Shown here: positions 1 to 8,236 of the stretch, piece by piece
How the letters are laid out: the number at the start of each line of letters is the position of its first letter
Position numbering within the stretch: position 1 is the stretch's first letter
Assembly: GCA_964613385.1 (NCBI GenBank)
Contig: CAZTGZ010000011.1
Coordinates: forward strand, 15,384 to 79,383
DNA length: 64,000 nucleotides
From: CAZTGZ01 sp964613385
GTDB lineage: Bacteria; Bacteroidota; Bacteroidia; NS11-12g; UBA9320
Direction: 5' to 3'
Notes under the pieces: generated by a model
Told to the model about the DNA's origin: nothing
What the model saw: the letters and a program-made list of their open reading frames with translations, nothing else
The model's database searches: none
Position numbers and translations under genes: made by a program

Positions 1-233
1 AAATTCCTTTTTTCAAGTTCTTTTAAAACTTTCCGAAAATGACCCCATTCCTCCGCAACCAGAGGCGTTACTTCGTCTACAAGTTTCTCGTGATCCGGAA
101 ATCTCACGATTAAAGAAATGCCACTCGATGCAGCTTTTTGTTCACAGTAGGCGTGGTCCGTTAATATTTCCTGCAAACTTTTTCCTGCGATATCAACCCA
201 ACGGGGATCTGTAGGTAGTTTCAATCCTAACAT
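1..233 (-). CDS. miaE: tRNA-(ms2io6A)-hydroxylase MiaE family (partial, C-terminus beyond window edge)
   Basis: Reading leftwards from the ATG at 231-233, about 77 residues are visible before the window ends. They match the N-terminus of the MiaE di-iron family: a start MLGLKLPTDPRW, then Glu31 in DHAYCEQKAA and an ExxH pair (Glu62, His65) in AEEWGHF, which are the expected iron ligands of the ferritin-like four-helix core. Family members hydroxylate the isopentenyl group of a modified adenosine at position 37 of some tRNAs. The remaining two thirds, including the second ExxH set, lie outside the window. A TAAATTTG element lies only a few bases upstream of the start, so the message may have almost no leader. 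Confidence 0.85.
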   Translation of the reverse strand, partial: MLGLKLPTDPRWVDIAGKSLQEILTDHAYCEQKAASSGISLIVRFPDHEKLVDEVTPLVAEEWGHFRKVLKELEKRN

Positions 234-237
234 TTTG

Positions 238-245
238 CAAATTTA
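238..245 (-). promoter_or_regulatory. Bacteroidota-type -7 element for miaE
   Basis: Minus-strand TAAATTTG fits the TAnnTTTG consensus of the Bacteroidota primary sigma factor. It ends 5 bases before the miaE ATG, so initiation at the usual distance would give a leaderless or near-leaderless transcript. Assigned from the motif only. Confidence 0.4.
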
Positions 246-285
246 GTGAGACAAGATCATTGGCTAATGATTCATATCGGCTTCT

Positions 286-1641
286 TCAGAACAAGATCAA
301 CACCAGAAGAAAAATCAGACCTCCCAACAACATAAATAACATGCTGTAGGGTAAAATATCTTTCGCTTTTAAACCAGTAATAGAAAGTAATGGTATAGCC
401 CAAAATGGCTGCAACATATTGGTCAACTGATCGCCATAAGCCAAACTCATCGTCGTTTTTCCGGGTGACAAACCCAGGGCATTGGAGGCATCCATCAGAA
501 TAGGACCCTGAATTTGCCATTGACCTCCTCCGCTAGGAATAAAAATATTTACAAATGCAGACCACAAATATGAGACGCTGTGAAAATTGGAAGTAGTTGT
601 CAGCGAAGTTAATATTTCCGCACTTTGGGCCATTAATCCGGTTTGAGCTAAAATGGCCATAATTCCACCATACAGAGGAAATTGCACCAGAATTCCCGCC
701 GCGCCTGACATTGCCTCCTCTACGGCTACATTAAATTGCTGAAAAGAGCCATGTAACAAAAAGGCCAATCCCAAAAAAAGTAAATTAATGGTATTGATGC
801 TCGGGTATGAAAAGGGATTGTCGGCTGTGGCAAATTGAAAAAGCCAATAAACGAGAATCAAAGCGCCTAAAAACCTACCCGGCCAGAGAAACCGATCAAA
901 TTTTTCTGAACCAGTATTTTCAATTTCGGAAACATCAGAATTTTGTATTTTCTCTTCCTGAATTGCAATTGGGCTCTCCTGAAAAGGCAATTTTGACAAA
1001 TATTTAGCCAATAAGGGCAGAAAAATTAAACAAGCCAATATAGCCGTTAAATTCATGCTGGAAAAAATGGTTTGAGATAAATCTACCAAGCCCATTTTGC
1101 CTTCCAATGTATGCCCTTTGGCTGCCACACTTAAAGGGGCGGAGCCGGAAATACCTCCATGCCAGACCATCATCGCAGTATATCCGCCTGCCGCCACCAA
1201 TGGATAGTTGATGGAAAATCCCTGTTCCCTGGAACGAATCCAGGCTTTTCTGGCTAAAATGGCTCCCAACATCAGCCCGAATCCCCAATTGATGAGGCCG
1301 GCAACAACTGAATAGAATGTAACGGAAATGGCCGTATGAGCGTTGGTTTTACAGTGGGAAAGCGCCATGGTTGTGGCCTTGTCGGCTGCTTTAGAGAGTG
1401 CGATGGCGTGCCCCATCACCAACATAAATATCATTTGTGTGGTGAAAGCCAAAAGTCCCCAGATTCCTTCCGTCCAAATGTCCATTACCTCACCCGAATA
1501 TGCCCAAATGTTTGATTGATCCGGTGTTGTAAATAGTAAGGCCATGAGCCAGCAAAACAAGGTCAATCCAATCCCAATGGAAAACGGTGATGGCAACCAC
1601 TTTTGAAACCACAGGATATATAGAGTGGCAATTCTCTTCAT
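286..1641 (-). CDS. Short-chain fatty acid transporter, AtoE family
   Basis: A 451-residue integral membrane protein with about a dozen hydrophobic segments and the typical N-terminal stretch of the SCFA_trans family (LPSPFSIGIGLT, then GHAIALSKAADKA and GLINWGFGLMLGAILARK). Relatives such as E. coli AtoE are proposed to import short-chain fatty acids such as acetoacetate or butyrate. Length is normal for the family. The ATG overlaps the stop of the upstream sulfoxide reductase gene by 4 bases, so the two form one operon transcribed leftwards. No acetoacetate-degradation genes are next to it, so the substrate is not settled by context. The gene ends 52 bases before the miaE start. Confidence 0.85.
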   Translation of the reverse strand: MKRIATLYILWFQKWLPSPFSIGIGLTLFCWLMALLFTTPDQSNIWAYSGEVMDIWTEGIWGLLAFTTQMIFMLVMGHAIALSKAADKATTMALSHCKTNAHTAISVTFYSVVAGLINWGFGLMLGAILARKAWIRSREQGFSINYPLVAAGGYTAMMVWHGGISGSAPLSVAAKGHTLEGKMGLVDLSQTIFSSMNLTAILACLIFLPLLAKYLSKLPFQESPIAIQEEKIQNSDVSEIENTGSEKFDRFLWPGRFLGALILVYWLFQFATADNPFSYPSINTINLLFLGLAFLLHGSFQQFNVAVEEAMSGAAGILVQFPLYGGIMAILAQTGLMAQSAEILTSLTTTSNFHSVSYLWSAFVNIFIPSGGGQWQIQGPILMDASNALGLSPGKTTMSLAYGDQLTNMLQPFWAIPLLSITGLKAKDILPYSMLFMLLGGLIFLLVLILF

Positions 1642-2117
1642 TTCAATAACGTGACTAATCGCTCAAGTCCTTCGGCATCAATCTCATCAAAAGCAGAAAA
1701 ATCTGTGCTGTCGATGTCCAGAACAGCCATTACATCTCCCTGATTATTGAATAAGGGTACTACTATTTCTGAGTTGGAAAGAGCGCTACATGCTATATGT
1801 CCGGGAAATTGATGCACATCCGGAACAATCAGTGTTTTACCTTCGCTCCAGGCTTTTCCACAGACTCCCTTTCCCTTGGGGATTTGGGTACAGGCCACAG
1901 GCCCTTGAAAAGGTCCAAGAATCAACTTCTCTCCTTTAACCAAATAAAATCCTGTCCAATGAAACGAAAATACGCTTTGAATGAGCGCTGTTAAATTCGC
2001 CATATTCCCGACGATTCCAATTTCGGCATCTATTAACGGCTCAAACTGCTTTAAAATAAAAGCATACTTATCTGGTTTGGTATGTATATGTGATTCTGCT
2101 TCAGCTATAGGATTCAT
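1638..2117 (-). CDS. msrC: Free methionine-(R)-sulfoxide reductase (GAF domain)
   Basis: A 159-residue single GAF-domain protein. It has the three cysteines of the free-methionine-R-sulfoxide reductase family, Cys76, Cys86 and Cys110, with spacings of 10 and 24 as in characterised enzymes, in the contexts GPVACTQIPKGKGVCGKAW and GHIACSALSNSEIVVP. The enzyme reduces free Met-R-sulfoxide in the cytoplasm as part of oxidative repair. The first gene of a two-gene operon: its stop overlaps the start of the fatty acid transporter. A good -7 element lies about 47 bases upstream of the ATG. No obvious functional link to its operon partner. Confidence 0.9.
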   Translation of the reverse strand: MNPIAEAESHIHTKPDKYAFILKQFEPLIDAEIGIVGNMANLTALIQSVFSFHWTGFYLVKGEKLILGPFQGPVACTQIPKGKGVCGKAWSEGKTLIVPDVHQFPGHIACSALSNSEIVVPLFNNQGDVMAVLDIDSTDFSAFDEIDAEGLERLVTLLK

Positions 2118-2163
2118 AAATTTTGATTTTAAATGCCTGCAACCCTTTTCATTTTTTACAGAC

Positions 2164-2171
2164 CAAATATA
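2164..2171 (-). promoter_or_regulatory. -7 element for the msrC-transporter operon
   Basis: Minus-strand TATATTTG, a match to TAnnTTTG, 46 bases upstream of the msrC ATG. It lies immediately beside the start of a divergent 27-residue ORF. No convincing -33 element is visible. Confidence 0.45.
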
Positions 2172-2182
2172 AAAAGACTACG

Positions 2183-2266
2183 ATGAAAACGAATTGGATT
2201 AAATGGATTATCGGTTGCTTGTTGCTCAACGCGATTTTTATGGGTATTGTAATGCTCCTAAAATAA
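2183..2266 (+). CDS. Possible 27-residue hydrophobic micropeptide
   Basis: An ATG ORF encoding 27 residues: a charged/aromatic start MKTNWIKW followed by one hydrophobic span ending in MLLK, then TAA. The composition fits a single-pass membrane peptide. The stop codon runs into a strong hairpin terminator, and the reading frame fills the space between a minus-strand promoter and that terminator. I recognise no family. It may equally be chance; conservation in relatives would decide. Confidence 0.35.
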   Translation: MKTNWIKWIIGCLLLNAIFMGIVMLLK

Positions 2267-2297
2267 AAAAAGCTGATTCCGAAGAACCAGCTTTTTT
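2266..2297. terminator. Bidirectional rho-independent terminator
   Basis: AAAAAAGCTG at 2266-2275 pairs with CAGCTTTTTT at 2288-2297, and the stem extends inward by TTC/GAA across one mismatch, closing a CGAA loop. It sits 19 bases past the stop of the minus-strand T9SS protein at 2317-3582, and just after the 27-residue plus-strand ORF, so it can serve both directions. Confidence 0.8.
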
Positions 2298-2316
2298 AGA
2301 TTGATTTAAACTAAGA

Positions 2317-3582
2317 TCAGTGTACGTTCAGTTTATGAGAAGCTGAATAAGAACCTGATTTAATTTGATAGATATAAACTCCTTTCGGGATATTGTTTAA
2401 CGATGTGGTAAGGGTATGTTCGCCTTGAGCATAAGAGCCTTTAGCCAATGTCATTACCTCTTTGCCAACTACATCGTATAATACGATGGAAACTTCACCG
2501 GCATTACCCAATGCAAAGTCGATAGAAATTTCTTCATTCGCTTTTGCAGGATTAGGATAAGCTTTACCTAAAGCGTAACCATTACGGATATTGGCTGCAG
2601 ATAAATTCTGTGATGATACTTTAAAATAAGATCTCAGGAATTGTTTCTGTGATCCGGGAGCATTGGCAGGATAATACCATTCTGGAGAGCGGGTTGAATA
2701 TTTCTGGTTAGAATAACACAAAATGCCGTGATTCATAGAATTGTCTAATCCCGAAGCAGCACCGTCACCTCTTAAAACCAAGGGTACAAAAGCATTCAAT
2801 TTTTTTGCCGGAAGGTTAACCGAATCTTCGTAAGCCAAAGTATCTCCAAGTGCATATGGATAATTTCCTGGCATAAAGGTCACAGTATAAGCGCCCAATC
2901 CATCCGCAGGAATGCTCAATGGAGTCGCGAATTCAACCAATCCGCTAAATTTATCAGATCCCTGAGCAAAGAAATCCGGAGTGTTGTTTGTCATGTCTAA
3001 TGGAATCTTGAATGAACCGGTAGCATCTGAACCTGAACTGGTACTTTTATTCAATACCACGGATTTAGTCTGTACGGTACCATTGAAAACCAAATTCGCA
3101 ATTTTATCAGCGCCGTAATACTGAACCAACAAGGTGTCAGCTATTCCATTCAAATTCAAATACTTATAGAAAAATGCAATAGAATCAATGGTATAAGTAG
3201 TGAACTTAGAAAATTGTGGGGTAGGGTCGATGAAATAAAAACTCTTAGGATCAAATACCTCACCAATGGAGTGAATAAAAACATTGTTCAAACCTGTTGT
3301 TTGATAATTGATTACAGGCATAGAGTCCGGCCATAAGTAAACATCCCCAAAATAAACAAAGGTTTCTCCGTTGTCTCTCAACACGGTGATATAATCATAC
3401 CACGCATTTACGGTTGCTTTCTTGTTAAATTTTGCTGCATTTTTGTTCAGGAACATATCCAATTCGTCTGAACTCAATGGATGTGATGCCTTTTCAGGTG
3501 TTTTTAATGAAGTAATCTGCGCAAATGACAAAACACTTGTCATTAAACTCAGACATAAAGCGATAAGTCTCATTCTTTTCAT
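2317..3582 (-). CDS. Secreted protein with T9SS type A sorting domain
   Basis: A 421-residue exported protein of unknown function. Residues 1-22 form a signal peptide (ends near SVLSFAQ). The middle has no domain I can name; it is rich in Tyr, Phe and Asp, as in beta-rich extracellular proteins. The last 80 or so residues are a type A sorting domain: a YPNPA motif, then alternating strands with YDVVGKEV and IPKGVYIYQIKSG, ending in HKLNVH. That domain directs passage through the T9SS to the cell surface. It stands alone, with a promoter element 26 bases upstream and a strong terminator downstream. The region FIDPTPQFSKFTTYTIDSIAF resembles cell-surface proteins described only as T9SS cargo. 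Confidence 0.8.
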   Translation of the reverse strand: MKRMRLIALCLSLMTSVLSFAQITSLKTPEKASHPLSSDELDMFLNKNAAKFNKKATVNAWYDYITVLRDNGETFVYFGDVYLWPDSMPVINYQTTGLNNVFIHSIGEVFDPKSFYFIDPTPQFSKFTTYTIDSIAFFYKYLNLNGIADTLLVQYYGADKIANLVFNGTVQTKSVVLNKSTSSGSDATGSFKIPLDMTNNTPDFFAQGSDKFSGLVEFATPLSIPADGLGAYTVTFMPGNYPYALGDTLAYEDSVNLPAKKLNAFVPLVLRGDGAASGLDNSMNHGILCYSNQKYSTRSPEWYYPANAPGSQKQFLRSYFKVSSQNLSAANIRNGYALGKAYPNPAKANEEISIDFALGNAGEVSIVLYDVVGKEVMTLAKGSYAQGEHTLTTSLNNIPKGVYIYQIKSGSYSASHKLNVH

Positions 3583-3607
3583 TCTGATTTTTTTTTTTTA
3601 GAGGCTG

Positions 3608-3615
3608 CAAAAATA
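3608..3615 (-). promoter_or_regulatory. -7 element for the T9SS cargo gene
   Basis: Minus-strand TATTTTTG fits TAnnTTTG and is followed by the frequent CAGCC. It lies 25 bases upstream of the ATG at 3582, giving a leader of roughly 20 bases that contains a run of A on the coding strand. Confidence 0.5.
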
Positions 3616-3676
3616 ATTTTTCGTCGACTAAATTATGACTCTTCTCCCAAAAAGATGTCATTTCAACGAAATTTTA

Positions 3677-4384
3677 TCAGATATCACCCAACTGAGGACG
3701 AATTATGACTTCTTCATGAACCACATCTGAAGATGCCATGACACAATGCACTACAGTCCTTGCCACGCTCTCCGGAGAGATAAATCTTTCCGGAGGGAAT
3801 CCTGCGTTTTTCCAACTGTCTGTGTACGTTGCTCCGGGTAAAATAGCGGTTACCCTGACTCCAAAATCCTTCAATTCTTCTCTCAACACCTTAGTCATGC
3901 CTAAGAGTCCAAATTTACTGATACAATAAGAACCACCATTCGGATATGCTTCTATACTCGCGATGGAACACATATTTACAATATCTCCACTTCTTCTTAA
4001 CTTCATAGAGGGTGCCAAAGCCCGGGTTAAGTGATAGGCAGAGGCGAGATTTACCTGTATCATTTCTTCAAAGATGGATTCTTCTTCCATGAGTACAGAA
4101 CCGGGTTTGAAGGTACCTGCATTATTAACTAACACAGTAGGTACACCAACGCCGAGAATAAGGTTAGCAAATGTCTGAACATCTGACTTAATGCCTAAAT
4201 TACCGGCATGCGTAAGAATCTTATTGTCAGGAAATTCAGATTTCCATTCCAGACAGGGTTGCAGCGCTTCGAGGCTCCGGGCATGTAAAAACAAATCATA
4301 TCCATTTTCAATCAATTCCCGGGCAATGGCCAGGCCTATTCCCCTCGATGCTCCCGTTACTACGGCTAATCCTCTATGAATCAT
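3677..4384 (-). CDS. Short-chain dehydrogenase/reductase (SDR family)
   Basis: A 235-residue classical SDR with a Rossmann fold. Visible motifs are TGASRGIG at residues 10-17 (NAD(P) binding), NNAG at 87-90, Asn112, Ser140 and the catalytic pair Tyr153/Lys157 in SYCISKF. His-Ala-Arg after the second strand suggests NADP preference (inference). The substrate cannot be read from sequence; similar proteins are often annotated as 3-ketoacyl-ACP reductase-like or sepiapterin reductase-like. It is transcribed divergently from the MlaE/MlaF genes and stands alone, with 94 bases between it and the upstream cargo gene. Confidence 0.85.
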   Translation of the reverse strand: MIHRGLAVVTGASRGIGLAIARELIENGYDLFLHARSLEALQPCLEWKSEFPDNKILTHAGNLGIKSDVQTFANLILGVGVPTVLVNNAGTFKPGSVLMEEESIFEEMIQVNLASAYHLTRALAPSMKLRRSGDIVNMCSIASIEAYPNGGSYCISKFGLLGMTKVLREELKDFGVRVTAILPGATYTDSWKNAGFPPERFISPESVARTVVHCVMASSDVVHEEVIIRPQLGDI

Positions 4385-4462
4385 GCTGTTTTCGATTATT
4401 TACCCTTCGAATGTAGAACCCACTGTGGAATAAATCCAATATATTTACCGCCGAATTCATAC

Positions 4463-5200
4463 ATGCAGCTATTTTATCATTTCGGCCGGTATATTTTATT
4501 CTTGAAAAGTATGTTTTCTAAACCTGAAAAATTCAGGGTTTATGTAACACGGACTTTCGTAGAAATGAAGAACATTGGCATTGGGTCGCTGACCATTGTT
4601 GCCATTATTGCCGTATTTCAAGGTGCAGTAACAACGCTACAGATTGCCTATCAGCTTATTTCCCCTTTGGTAGCCAACCCTGTCATTGGCCAAATTGTTT
4701 CAGATTCCACCATGTTGGAATTGGCGCCTACCATTACTTGTCTCGTTTTGGCAGGTAAAGTTGGATCACATATTGCCAGTGAAATTGGAACCATGCGCGT
4801 ATCTGAACAGATTGATGCGCTCGAAGTTATGGGCATCAACTCGGCCGGGTTTCTGGCTTTACCGAAAATTGTAGCCGGGATTATCATGGTGCCCATGCTT
4901 ATCATAATTTCGATATTCTTGAGTAATACCGGTGGAATACTGGCAGGAGAAGCTTCAGATATTCTCACGGCCTCTGAGTATATTCAAGGGGCAAGAGAAA
5001 CATTTTTACCCTTTAACCTGTATTTTTCTCTGATCAAAGCGGTAACTTATGCTTTTATCATTACGTCGGTGAGTGCCTATCAGGGATATTACTGTTCAGG
5101 AGGCGCGTTGGAGGTTGGACATTCGAGCACAAAAGCTGTGGTTTACAGTGCAGTACTCATACTTTTTTCTGATTATTTACTCGCTCAATTGCTGCTCTGA
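4463..5200 (+). CDS. MlaE-family ABC transporter permease
   Basis: A 245-residue permease of the MlaE (DUF140) family, with five or so membrane helices and the family motif around VSEQIDALEVMGI that contacts the ATPase. Such permeases with MlaF-type ATPases move phospholipid between inner and outer membranes. I chose the ATG at 4463, because the N-terminus MQLFYHFGRYILFLK matches the family; an upstream ATG at 4376 would add 29 atypical residues and overlap the divergent SDR start. The stop and the ATPase start overlap (TGATG). No MlaD substrate-binding gene follows here, so that partner must lie elsewhere. Confidence 0.88.
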   Translation: MQLFYHFGRYILFLKSMFSKPEKFRVYVTRTFVEMKNIGIGSLTIVAIIAVFQGAVTTLQIAYQLISPLVANPVIGQIVSDSTMLELAPTITCLVLAGKVGSHIASEIGTMRVSEQIDALEVMGINSAGFLALPKIVAGIIMVPMLIIISIFLSNTGGILAGEASDILTASEYIQGARETFLPFNLYFSLIKAVTYAFIITSVSAYQGYYCSGGALEVGHSSTKAVVYSAVLILFSDYLLAQLLL

Positions 5201-5934
5201 TGATTGAATTAAAAGAAGTCAGAAAATCATTTCAAGGCAAAGAAATTCTGAAGGGAATATCAGCCCAGTTTGAACCCGGGAGAACCAATTTGGTGATCGG
5301 TGCCAGCGGACACGGGAAAAGTGTTTTGATGAAATGTATGGTCGGGCTGTTGCAAGTGGACAGCGGAAATATATTTTATGATGGGAGGGATTTTACCGCG
5401 TTGGAATATCATCAGATACGGGAGGTGCGCAAAGATATAGGTATGCTATTTCAAGGAACGGCTTTGTTTGATTCGCTAACCGTTGAAGAAAACATTGAAT
5501 TCCCTTTAAAAATGTTCACCGACCTGAATGTTAAAGAGAGATTGGATCGGGTTAATTTCTGCCTGGCAAGGGTGAATCTGGAAGGAATCAACAAGAAATT
5601 TCCAGCGGAAATCAGCGGAGGTCAAAAGAAACGGGTGGGAATTGCGCGTGCGATTGCCATGGAAATCCGCTATCTTTTTTGCGATGAACCCAATAGTGGA
5701 TTAGATCCGGTTACCTCCAGAGTTATTGATAGTTTGTTGAAAGAAATCACAGAAGAATTCAGCATCACAACCATCATCAATACACATGATATGAAAACGG
5801 TTTTCGATATTGGAGATAAAGTGATTTTCATATACAAGGGTGAAAAATGGTGGGATGGCAGTAAAAATGATGTCACGAACAGTGACAATAAAGAACTGTC
5901 AGAATTTTTATCTTCTTCATATTTTGGATATTGA
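5200..5934 (+). CDS. MlaF-family ABC transporter ATP-binding protein
   Basis: A 244-residue ABC ATPase, the partner of the MlaE-type permease directly upstream. It has Walker A GASGHGKS (34-41), Q-loop FQGTALF (85-91), signature ISGGQ (138-142), Walker B ending in Glu163 (LFCDEP) and the switch His in NTHDM. The GHGKS form of Walker A is shared with the Mla-type group. It powers lipid transfer across the periplasm. Translation is coupled to the permease through a one-base overlap, and the next gene begins one base after its stop codon. Confidence 0.9.
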   Translation: MIELKEVRKSFQGKEILKGISAQFEPGRTNLVIGASGHGKSVLMKCMVGLLQVDSGNIFYDGRDFTALEYHQIREVRKDIGMLFQGTALFDSLTVEENIEFPLKMFTDLNVKERLDRVNFCLARVNLEGINKKFPAEISGGQKKRVGIARAIAMEIRYLFCDEPNSGLDPVTSRVIDSLLKEITEEFSITTIINTHDMKTVFDIGDKVIFIYKGEKWWDGSKNDVTNSDNKELSEFLSSSYFGY

Positions 5935-5935
5935 C

Positions 5936-8062
5936 ATGAAAACCAGACTGCTTACATTTCTATTTTGCTCAGCTCTCCTTAGCGTTTCCTTCAGAACTTC
6001 GGTTAAAGACGAAGGGATGCACATGCTGAACACACTTCATAAACTGGATCTTGCCAAGGCCGGATTAAAATTCCCTGTGAACGATATTTTTAACCCTGAT
6101 GGAAATGGATTAACCAATGCATTGGTTAGATTGGGCGGCTGCACAGGTTCATTTATCAGCGACAATGGTTTGATTATCACCAATCATCATTGTGTTTATG
6201 GCTCTGTTTCTTCTTTGAGCACACCGGAAAACAATTTACTGGAAAACGGATTTTATGCCAAAACCAGTGAACAGGAAATTAAAGTAAATCTGCCTTGCAA
6301 AATCACACTTTCTTTTCAGGACGTTTCTGCTCAAGTTCTTCAAGGGGTTGATTTCACGCTTTCACCGGATCAATACAATGCCAAAATATCAGAGAACATT
6401 AAAAACATAACTGAACAGGAACAAAAACTTTATCCGGATTTAAAAATAGAAATCAGCGAGATGCTTGTAGGTAAATTTTACACGCTATTCCGGTATAAAA
6501 TGCTCACCGATGTGCGCCTGGTATTTGTTCCACCTGCTGCAATTGGAAAATTTGGGGGTGAAAGCGACAATTGGGTTTGGCCAAGACATAATGGAGATTT
6601 TTCGGTGGTTAGGGCTTATGAAAATGGTCAGCCTTACAAGCCCTCCAGGCATCTGAATATCAGTGTTAAAGGCACCAGCGAAAATGACTTTGTTTTTATA
6701 TTGGGATATCCCGGAAGAACCTATCGTCATATGCCGGCAGAATATTTTACCTATCAGAACGAGGTTTTACTGCCTTTTATCTCTCAATGGTTTAATCATA
6801 GGATAGAAGTATTACACCAAGACGCAGGTTCGAACCTATCCAAGCAACTCTCTTATGCCGGAAGTATTGCTTCTCTTGCCAATACTGCAAAGAATTTTGA
6901 AGGGAAAATGCAGGGTTTAAAACGCACTTCTTTGTTAAAAGATAAATATGCCGAACAAGCCAAACTGGTTGCATGGGTTATGAGTGACCCTGACAGAAAG
7001 GCAAATTATGGGCATACATTCGAGCAGTTGAAACAACATTATGCGGATTTAATGAAGGTTGCGAAAGCAAACCTCATGTACGGACAGCTTTTTTCAAGTT
7101 CCGGAATCTTATGGGCAGGAGGGTTTATAGAAGATGTGGAAGATCAGGTTGATGATTTGAGTAAATCAGCGAGAGCAGAATTCTTTGCTAAAAATCAAAG
7201 CAGTTTGCTCCAAAAATTTAAGTCGGGGTATAATGTACATAGCACAGAAGTGGACCAAAGGCTATTGACAGATATGCTCATGGAAATGACAAAGTTGCCG
7301 GAGAATTTCAGACCTGAGTCGTTCAACAAACTGTTGTCAAAAAAAGGGAAATCTGGGATTCCGGATTTTGTGGCCAGATTGTATCGGAAAAATCCATTAA
7401 CACAAACAGGGGAAGTCGTAAAAATCGCAGAAAAAGACATCAGGGGGCTGTTGAAAATGGAAAATAAGCTTACGGAGTTCGCTGAAGACATGAATGAAAA
7501 ATACGCAGCGATATCTGCAGAAACCCGATCCATTCAAAGTAAAATAGATATTCTGTTGCCGTCTTTAGCAGAAATTAAGCTGCTCTATTATCAAAACCTG
7601 TTCATCCCTGATGCAAATGCCACTTTGCGTTTTACCTATGGCTATGTGAAAGGTTATCAACCACAGGATGGCGTGCATCATTTTCCTCATACCACTTTAA
7701 AGGGAATATTGGAAAAAGCAGAGAGTACCGGAGATTATTACATGCCGGATGCTTATTTGAAAGTATTCCGTGAAACTCAGGCGGCTGACGCGTTGCGGCT
7801 CGCTAATACACAGGATGTGGTTGTAGCTTTTTTATACAATCTCGATACTACCGGCGGAAATTCGGGCAGCCCGGTACTGAATGCCGATGGGGAATTGGTT
7901 GGCGTGAATTTCGATCGGGCATATACGGCTACCATCAACGATTTCGCATGGAATGAATCATACAGCCGCTCCATTGGGGTAGATATTCGTTATGTTTTAT
8001 ATGTAATGAAGTATATCAGCAAGGCGGATGGCTTACTCAAAGAATTGAAAGTTAGCCTGTAA
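5936..8062 (+). CDS. S46-family dipeptidyl-peptidase, DPP11-like signature
   Basis: A 708-residue exported serine peptidase of family S46. Residues 1-20 look like a signal peptide. The trypsin-like triad is visible: His85 in TNHHC, Asp221 in RHNGDF and Ser643 in GGNSGSP. Eighteen residues after the serine is Arg661 (NFDR), the position that is Gly in DPP7 and Arg in DPP11, where Arg selects acidic P1 side chains; Asp/Glu-specific cleavage is therefore likely. These enzymes release dipeptides in the periplasm. I start at 5936, since an upstream ATG at 5840 lies inside mlaF and precedes the signal peptide. It sits one base after mlaF, so probably shares its transcript. Confidence 0.9.
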   Translation: MKTRLLTFLFCSALLSVSFRTSVKDEGMHMLNTLHKLDLAKAGLKFPVNDIFNPDGNGLTNALVRLGGCTGSFISDNGLIITNHHCVYGSVSSLSTPENNLLENGFYAKTSEQEIKVNLPCKITLSFQDVSAQVLQGVDFTLSPDQYNAKISENIKNITEQEQKLYPDLKIEISEMLVGKFYTLFRYKMLTDVRLVFVPPAAIGKFGGESDNWVWPRHNGDFSVVRAYENGQPYKPSRHLNISVKGTSENDFVFILGYPGRTYRHMPAEYFTYQNEVLLPFISQWFNHRIEVLHQDAGSNLSKQLSYAGSIASLANTAKNFEGKMQGLKRTSLLKDKYAEQAKLVAWVMSDPDRKANYGHTFEQLKQHYADLMKVAKANLMYGQLFSSSGILWAGGFIEDVEDQVDDLSKSARAEFFAKNQSSLLQKFKSGYNVHSTEVDQRLLTDMLMEMTKLPENFRPESFNKLLSKKGKSGIPDFVARLYRKNPLTQTGEVVKIAEKDIRGLLKMENKLTEFAEDMNEKYAAISAETRSIQSKIDILLPSLAEIKLLYYQNLFIPDANATLRFTYGYVKGYQPQDGVHHFPHTTLKGILEKAESTGDYYMPDAYLKVFRETQAADALRLANTQDVVVAFLYNLDTTGGNSGSPVLNADGELVGVNFDRAYTATINDFAWNESYSRSIGVDIRYVLYVMKYISKADGLLKELKVSL

Positions 8063-8236
8063 AAGCCGATCTAAATTCGATCATTATTATTACATAACGC
8101 TGAATAATTTCATAGCGGATTTTCTACTTTGGGCTGATTTAACCGTTTAATGGCATCTAATTGATGCTTTTTTACATTTGATTTTCGTCACCGTGCAACG
8201 AAACTCATATTTCTGAGTCTTTAGTGTAAGCGTTAA

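Noticed and set aside
4376..5200. MlaE permease starting at 4376
   Set aside because: Extra 29 residues are atypical and overlap the divergent SDR start.
5840..8062. S46 peptidase starting at 5840
   Set aside because: This start lies inside mlaF and puts 32 residues before a clear signal peptide.
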